Shown here: positions 59,580 through 64,000 of the stretch, piece after piece
How positions within the stretch are numbered: position 1 is the first letter of the stretch
Layout of the letters: each line of letters starts with the position of its first letter
Source of the DNA: Sclerotinia nivalis
Lineage: Eukaryota > Ascomycota > Leotiomycetes > Helotiales > Sclerotiniaceae
NCBI GenBank assembly: GCA_029531795.1
Contig: JAPEIS010000001.1
Coordinates: 434,001-498,000 of the forward strand
DNA length: 64,000 bases
Reading direction: 5' to 3'
Position numbers and translations under genes: made by a program
The notes under the pieces: model-generated
The model's input: the letters and a program-made list of their open reading frames with translations, nothing else
What the model was told of the DNA's origin: nothing
Database searches by the model: none

Positions 59580-61315
59580 ATGCCGAAACGAAGCAGTACT
59601 CAAGCAGCGGGGTCGCCAGCTGGAATGGAAAAGAAAGCCAATGATGTGGTAATGACGAATGACAAGGCTGGTGAAGCCGAGGGAGGAGAATTCCTTTCTT
59701 CTGCAAAAGCTTCTCAAAATGAGGTATTTTTGGCAACAACCTTGCCCTTACCATGGTAGCATTTTGGAAAATAGCTAAACTCTTTTATCAGAATGAAACT
59801 ACTGCGCCAATCGATGGCGAGAAGGCTTCCGGTAGTAACAAACGCAAACGCGATTTCAAAGCCGAGCGCGAAGCTAAAAGACAAAGAAAGGAAGCAAAGC
59901 TGGAACCCAAGAGAGCAGCTGCTGCGATCCGAGAAGCAGAAGAGGCAATTGCAAGAGAGAAAAAGGCTGCGGAAAAGGCAGAGGCCAAGAGAGTCAGGGA
60001 AGAAGAGATGAATATATTGAAGGAGCAAAAGATGGAAGAGAAGGCAAAGAAATATGAGGACAATTTGAGGCAGCAGGCAGAGGATAAACAGAGGAGGGCA
60101 GAGGAGGAGAAGAGGGATATAGAAGCGAAGAAGAGAGATGCAGAGCAGAAGAAAAAGGATAGGGAGAGGATTCAGGCGTTGGAGAAGCAGGTTAGAGATT
60201 TGAAAAGAGGACATGGGAATGGAAATGGGAAAGGAAAAGGGGCGAAGAAGAGTTGGGATAAGAAGCCAAAGGGACCAAAGACTTCGGAATTTTTTGGAGA
60301 GGGATTGAAGGCGCAAGTTATTGGTTTGGAAGATGAGTTGAAGGAAGAGGTTGCTGATTTGGGAGAAGAGGCAAAAGAGGAGAGCAGCAAGAAAGTCAAG
60401 TCGAAGCGCAGCTGGAAAGATCTTAAGAAGGGAAATGTAGCGCCTACGGGTCTGGAAGCGAAGATTGCTGCTGCGAAAGCATCCGTAGCTCAGGCTGAGG
60501 GTACTGTAGATGCTGATGTGCCTATGCAGGATGCGATCGAACAAGATGATCAAGATAATATCGAGGAGCACAATGAGCCTAAAGAGGAAGCTGAAGCGAC
60601 TGCCAGTGTGCCAGACGTTGTTTCGTATCCTGCCATTGATCATCTAATTGAAGATAGCCCCGAACCCGCTGTCGAGTCCGAGGCTCCAGCGCAATCAGAG
60701 GACCAGGAAGCGGAGGTTAAGGAAGAAGCTTCGGAAGAGAAGATAAAAGAAGAGCAAGCCGACTCAGAAATTCCCGTAGAAGATTCCAAGGATCAGGAAG
60801 AGGAGGTAGTGTCGACTGATGAAGCCTCATCTGCTGGTCAAGAAGACAAAACAGAACAAGATGCTCCTAAGGAGGATGCTGCACCTGCGGCAGATGAAGA
60901 AATGGAACTTGACGAACCCAAGGAAGAAGTAGAGGCCGAAGCAAGTGCGAAGAAGCGTTCGCGAAAGAGAGTTAGGAACAATAACCGTCTAGAGGCTGAA
61001 GAAACACCAACAAAGCCTACAACACCTGCTTCATCCAAGAGCCAAAGGATCAAGACGCCAACAGCCACGCCTCTTACATCAAAGAACCAAAATATCAAGA
61101 CACCATCAAAATCACCTGCACAGACAAAGGCAACGAATGCAAGGAACGGAAAAGCTCCAGTCAAAGCAACAATTGACGCTCAGATTGTCTCTAAATCTCC
61201 AAAAGCCAAACGTGTCAGAGTACCGAAAGCTAGAGCTGCCGTTCTTGCCTCGGCACCTGGACTCGATTCTCCAGCTAGGAACACCAGAAGATCGGCAAAA
61301 GCCAACCACTCGTAG
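59580..61315 (+). CDS. Lys/Glu-rich coiled-coil protein, probably nuclear
   Basis: Not assigned to a family. Two exons, 59580-59723 and 59792-61315 (1668 nt), give 555 aa; the 68-nt intron joins SQNE to NETTAPIDG. Residues about 60-200 are a charged continuous helix starting with a basic KRKRDFKAEREAKRQRKEAK patch and containing repeated A-E-K-x-x-x-R units. RGHGNGNGKGKGAKKSWDKK is a flexible basic linker. A conserved-looking block, TSEFFGEGLKAQVIGLEDEL, then KRSWKDLKKG, follows at about 215-265. A long acidic region and a basic, Ser/Thr/Pro-rich tail with KKRSRKRVR complete it. The pattern suggests a nuclear or nucleolar protein. The 309-codon minus-strand frame across it is its shadow. Confidence 0.75.
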
Positions 61316-61380
61316 AAGGGCCAGAGTCTACGAGTGGTAGTCAACTTCTGGGTATTAGTTTGAGTCACCATAGCGGCGAC

Positions 61381-62616
61381 ATGGTTGAAGACACGGATGA
61401 TAAGTCGGAAGGAGGAGACAAAACTTCTAGGACCAATGATGATGATGATGATGTTCACGAATCCATCACCTGCGTATCCCAGTCAAATTCCAATTCTGAT
61501 TTGCAAACACATTCGAATACGTTACAGTCACTTGACAATATGGAACTACCTATCCTAAGAAAGACAGAACCCCGCAACCTCAATACTGACGAGAGTGACT
61601 CCTCTGCATTATCTGAGCTAAGCATAACCGAGCACCCCTTTCTAGCCTCGGATAGCAGCGAGTTTGATACGATTGAAGTTGACGTTCCTAGTCTTCTGAG
61701 ATCCGGAAAGAAACAAAGACCGCCTGCACATTCGCCTTACTTTACTTCACTAGCTCCCAGTCCCTCCAAATCGAGGAAATTAATAGCATTACAAGTAGAA
61801 GCTTCTATCAAGAATCCATCTCCAAAGAAGGAATCTCCTAAAAAGCGTCCCGCTGGCATAATTTCATGCATCCCTTTTCCACCCCTATCGACACCTCATT
61901 TTGGGCTCATTCAGGAGAAACTCGCCCATGATCCATTTCGCCTTCTCATAGCCGTCACATTTCTCAACCGAACTCATGGTAAACATGCCATACCAGTGTT
62001 CTACACTTTAATGGAACAATATCCTACCCCACAATCACTTGTCGATGCCCCGAAAGAGGACATCGTTTCAGTGATTCGGCATCTCGGCTTACAAAACCAA
62101 CGTGCAGCAACTTACCAAGCTTATGCTAAAACGTTCTGTGAAAATCCGCCCGTTAAATCCAAACGCTACGCAGTACACGATTACCCCACCAAAGGTCTAG
62201 GTCGTGACGTCAAGAAAAGTGAAGTCCTCCCCAAGGAATCCGAAGACCCGCGTACAGCGTGGGAAATCGGACACATGACTCAAGGACCCTATGCACTAGA
62301 CAGTTGGCGCATCTTTTGTCGCGACATCCTACTAGGCAAAGCACAAGGATGGAATGGCGAGGGTAATCATGAAGAAGGGTTTCAACCGGAATGGATGAGA
62401 GTTGTTCCAGAAGATAAAGAGCTAAGGGCCTTCTTGAGGTGGATGTGGTTAAAGGAGGGCTTTGAGTGGGATCCGTTTACGGGGGAGAAAGAGGTTGCTG
62501 GGGAGGAATTAATGAGGGCTGCGATTGAGGGGAGGATTGCTTGGGATGATGAAGGTGGGATGAGGATTTTGGGCGTGGAGGCGGTGGGGGAGGTGAATGC
62601 TTTGAAAGTGACTTAA
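61381..62616 (+). CDS. MBD4-like HhH-GPD DNA glycosylase
   Basis: Single exon, 411 aa from the ATG at 61381 (the frame is open further up but without ATG). The first 160 residues are acidic, Ser-rich and disordered. The C-terminal domain begins at about 170 with FGLIQEKLAHDPFRLLIAVT, FLNRTHGKHAIPVFYTLMEQ and YPTPQSLVDAPKEDIVSVIR, followed by HLGLQNQRA. It ends with YALDSWRIFCRD, where the Asp matches the catalytic Asp of MBD4-type enzymes. MBD4 excises thymine or uracil from G mismatches, including deaminated 5-methylcytosine. No methyl-CpG-binding domain is seen. Only 65 nt separate it from the upstream gene's stop, so an unrecognised 5' exon is possible. Family is well supported; substrate is inferred. 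Confidence 0.8.
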   Translation: MVEDTDDKSEGGDKTSRTNDDDDDVHESITCVSQSNSNSDLQTHSNTLQSLDNMELPILRKTEPRNLNTDESDSSALSELSITEHPFLASDSSEFDTIEVDVPSLLRSGKKQRPPAHSPYFTSLAPSPSKSRKLIALQVEASIKNPSPKKESPKKRPAGIISCIPFPPLSTPHFGLIQEKLAHDPFRLLIAVTFLNRTHGKHAIPVFYTLMEQYPTPQSLVDAPKEDIVSVIRHLGLQNQRAATYQAYAKTFCENPPVKSKRYAVHDYPTKGLGRDVKKSEVLPKESEDPRTAWEIGHMTQGPYALDSWRIFCRDILLGKAQGWNGEGNHEEGFQPEWMRVVPEDKELRAFLRWMWLKEGFEWDPFTGEKEVAGEELMRAAIEGRIAWDDEGGMRILGVEAVGEVNALKVT

Positions 62617-63824
62617 TGTTGTGATGTTGGATGTGGTTGATTATCATTGTCCTGGATAGTAGAGTTGATGTTGATCACTTCAAGGGCTTTCTGTCTAAGA
62701 CTAACTTGTATATAACTCTGTAGATTCTGATTCAATTTCTCTTCAATTTCTCTCTATGTTATATTCTAATAGGCATCGCATATAGAGTTAGTTTAGGATA
62801 CGCAAATATTCATACAAGAATATTAATGTACATTTTCATCTAGATTTCTTTTCTGTGTCTTATGATACTTTGAATTCGATATCTCACTAGGTGATGTATA
62901 GTTTATGGTTTGTGTTTCCGGGGGTATGTGTAAATTTATGTATATTATATTGAAATATCCAAGTGGATTTATGGCTTTGATAACTTAATAGCCTGAATGT
63001 TTATCTTAGGGATGGAGGAGAGAAATATGTATAGCAAATTGGTTTGAGCTGGTGTTAGGTCGTATGCAAATACCACAGTATTTGCTGGGTTGGTTGGTAT
63101 ATCTTGGAGAATGCAGGAGGTAGGAGGTAGGAGGTAGGAGGTGAGGTTTATTTTGGTATTGGGATGGATAGGGAGGGAATAGAGAAGGGGATAGAAGGAT
63201 TTGTTATCTGTCTTGTATTTTTAATACTTGTTTTGGGGATTTGAGGGCTCGGATATTCCAGGCTTTATAAGTTTAAACGAAAGGCAGATTATTCCTAAGA
63301 CTGTTATTGCTAGGTTAACGTTACTTACTACTCCTACTCTGGAGTAGGCGGATTGAAGGTGCGTCCTATTCAAATCGGTCACTGGCGTGTGGAAAATAGA
63401 GGGTTGTTCGACTGTTCCAGCAAACTTTGAAATTCCAAACCCGTGTGAAAAGGTACGAATATCCGTTGAGAGCCTATTAGATTCATGGTACACCTCGATT
63501 CTCTGGGCTGCGAGACTCGCGTCCGCGCAGTTAATTTGTCGCAGATATCCTTTCAAATTTCCTAGATCGCACCATCAAAGAGCTTAGCGCGCACTGTAGT
63601 CGTCTCAAATTTCTGCCAGTGAGCTTTGTTGGGATAAAGAATGTTTGATTGTACTAACAAAGGATAATAGATTCAAACCGCGCTTTGATTGGGTTTCCTA
63701 CTTCTTATTTCTTTTAATATATTGAGAACCTGCAGGATTTATCTTCAAGTATTGCGCATAATATATATACACACAACCCCACAATCATTATCTTGCTCGA
63801 GCAACTTCTTACACGAAAGTCGAA
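62617..63824. other. Intergenic
   Basis: 3' flank of the glycosylase gene, a GGAGGTA tandem repeat (about 63116-63142) and an ATATATATAC box near 63761-63770, about 60 nt before the last gene. The 63221-63556 (-) frame has a hydrophobic stretch but no family resemblance. Confidence 0.5.
63116..63142. repeat. GGAGGTA heptamer tandem repeat
   Basis: About four head-to-tail copies of a 7-nt unit, ending GGAGGTGAGG. Confidence 0.75.
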
Positions 63825-64000
63825 ATGTTCAGAAAGTCTCATTGCGAAGAATATTCATCACCGGATGAACATCTAATGGAACTCATTGAAGATCTAAAAG
63901 ATGGCATCCCCGACTTCCTCGAAGGCCGAAGCTTCACTCAGCATGAAATCGGTTTGATATACGATATGCATTCAGTAATTTGCAATCAAGAGAAGATACA
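63825..64000 (+). CDS. 5' end of a gene cut by the window edge
   Basis: ATG at 63825 opens 58 codons that run out of the window without a stop. The reading begins MFRKSHCEEYSSPDEHLMEL and continues with IEDLKDGIPDFLEGRSFTQH, a charged, soluble-looking N-terminus. A TATA-type word about 60 nt upstream and the leader-like pyrimidine stretch support a real start. The family is not recognisable from this fragment. Confidence 0.45.
   Translation, partial: MFRKSHCEEYSSPDEHLMELIEDLKDGIPDFLEGRSFTQHEIGLIYDMHSVICNQEKI

Noticed and set aside
59714..60643. 309-codon Leu/Ser/Phe-rich minus-strand frame
   Set aside because: It is the antisense of the K/E-rich coiled-coil gene; Lys/Glu codons read backwards give Phe/Leu/Ser.
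63221..63556. 111-codon minus-strand frame with a hydrophobic stretch
   Set aside because: No family, no clear start context, and it overlaps a competing plus-strand frame.

Overview
The window is nuclear DNA of a filamentous ascomycete. Genes are mostly split by short introns (about 45-120 nt) with GT..AG ends and fungal CTAAC/CTGAC-type branch sites, and there are typical Pezizomycotina families (Zn2Cys6 regulator, CSC1 channel, fungal F-box/WD protein, BTB families). The overall flavour is that of a Leotiomycete such as a Botrytis or Sclerotinia relative, but that is an inference from protein resemblance and base composition, not a proven assignment.

Layout. 1-14 kb: a Pch2/TRIP13-type AAA+ ATPase (-), an intron-containing tRNA (-), a CSC1/OSCA-type cation channel (+), a large F-box/WD-like protein (+), a 2.4 kb gene-free stretch, and a low-complexity Ser/Arg/Pro-rich protein starting Met-Cys-Leu-Phe-Gly (+). 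15-26.6 kb: an AT-rich, gene-poor accessory island holding at least five, probably seven, BTB/POZ-family loci on both strands. Only the one at 20.75-21.8 kb reads fully open; the others carry frameshifts, in-frame stops or truncations. A degenerate GATT-repeat element occurs at 17.16 kb and again at 23.41 kb, and GGTCCCCT hairpins lie at 16.97 and 17.04 kb. 27-34.6 kb: an unrecognised basic repeat protein (+), the mitochondrial F1-ATPase assembly chaperone Atp11 (-), a 4-coumarate-CoA-ligase-like adenylate-forming enzyme ending in the peroxisomal signal AKL (-), and a small membrane-anchored coiled-coil protein (-). 36.9-45 kb: a Zn2Cys6 transcription factor with a 6-nt microexon (-), a spliceosomal-type WD40-cyclophilin (-), a FAR-17a/AIG1-like membrane protein (+) and an SDR-like Rossmann protein (+). 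45-47.5 kb: a nested inverted-repeat structure and ambiguous low-complexity frames. 47.7-64 kb: a dense housekeeping block with glycogen debranching enzyme (-), NAD-dependent glycerol-3-phosphate dehydrogenase (+), DAHP synthase (+), cytochrome c1 (+), a K/E-rich coiled-coil nuclear-type protein (+), an MBD4-like HhH-GPD DNA glycosylase (+) and the 5' end of one more gene at the right edge.

How they fit together. Most genes are independent housekeeping units. Two functional links are plausible: the divergent debranching-enzyme/glycerol-phosphate-dehydrogenase pair joins glycogen mobilisation and glycerol production, and Atp11 and cytochrome c1 both serve the respiratory chain. The most novel signal is the BTB island. 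Its members share, beyond the BTB fold, a post-BTB S-P-L-R motif and a C-terminal Cys/His motif (C-x-F-H-x-H, then a later [DE]-E-x-C) that I do not recognise from any named domain. It is still readable past a stop codon in one pseudogene. Exon coordinates below were derived by hand from splice signals and frame continuity; every multi-exon gene called intact sums to a whole number of codons.
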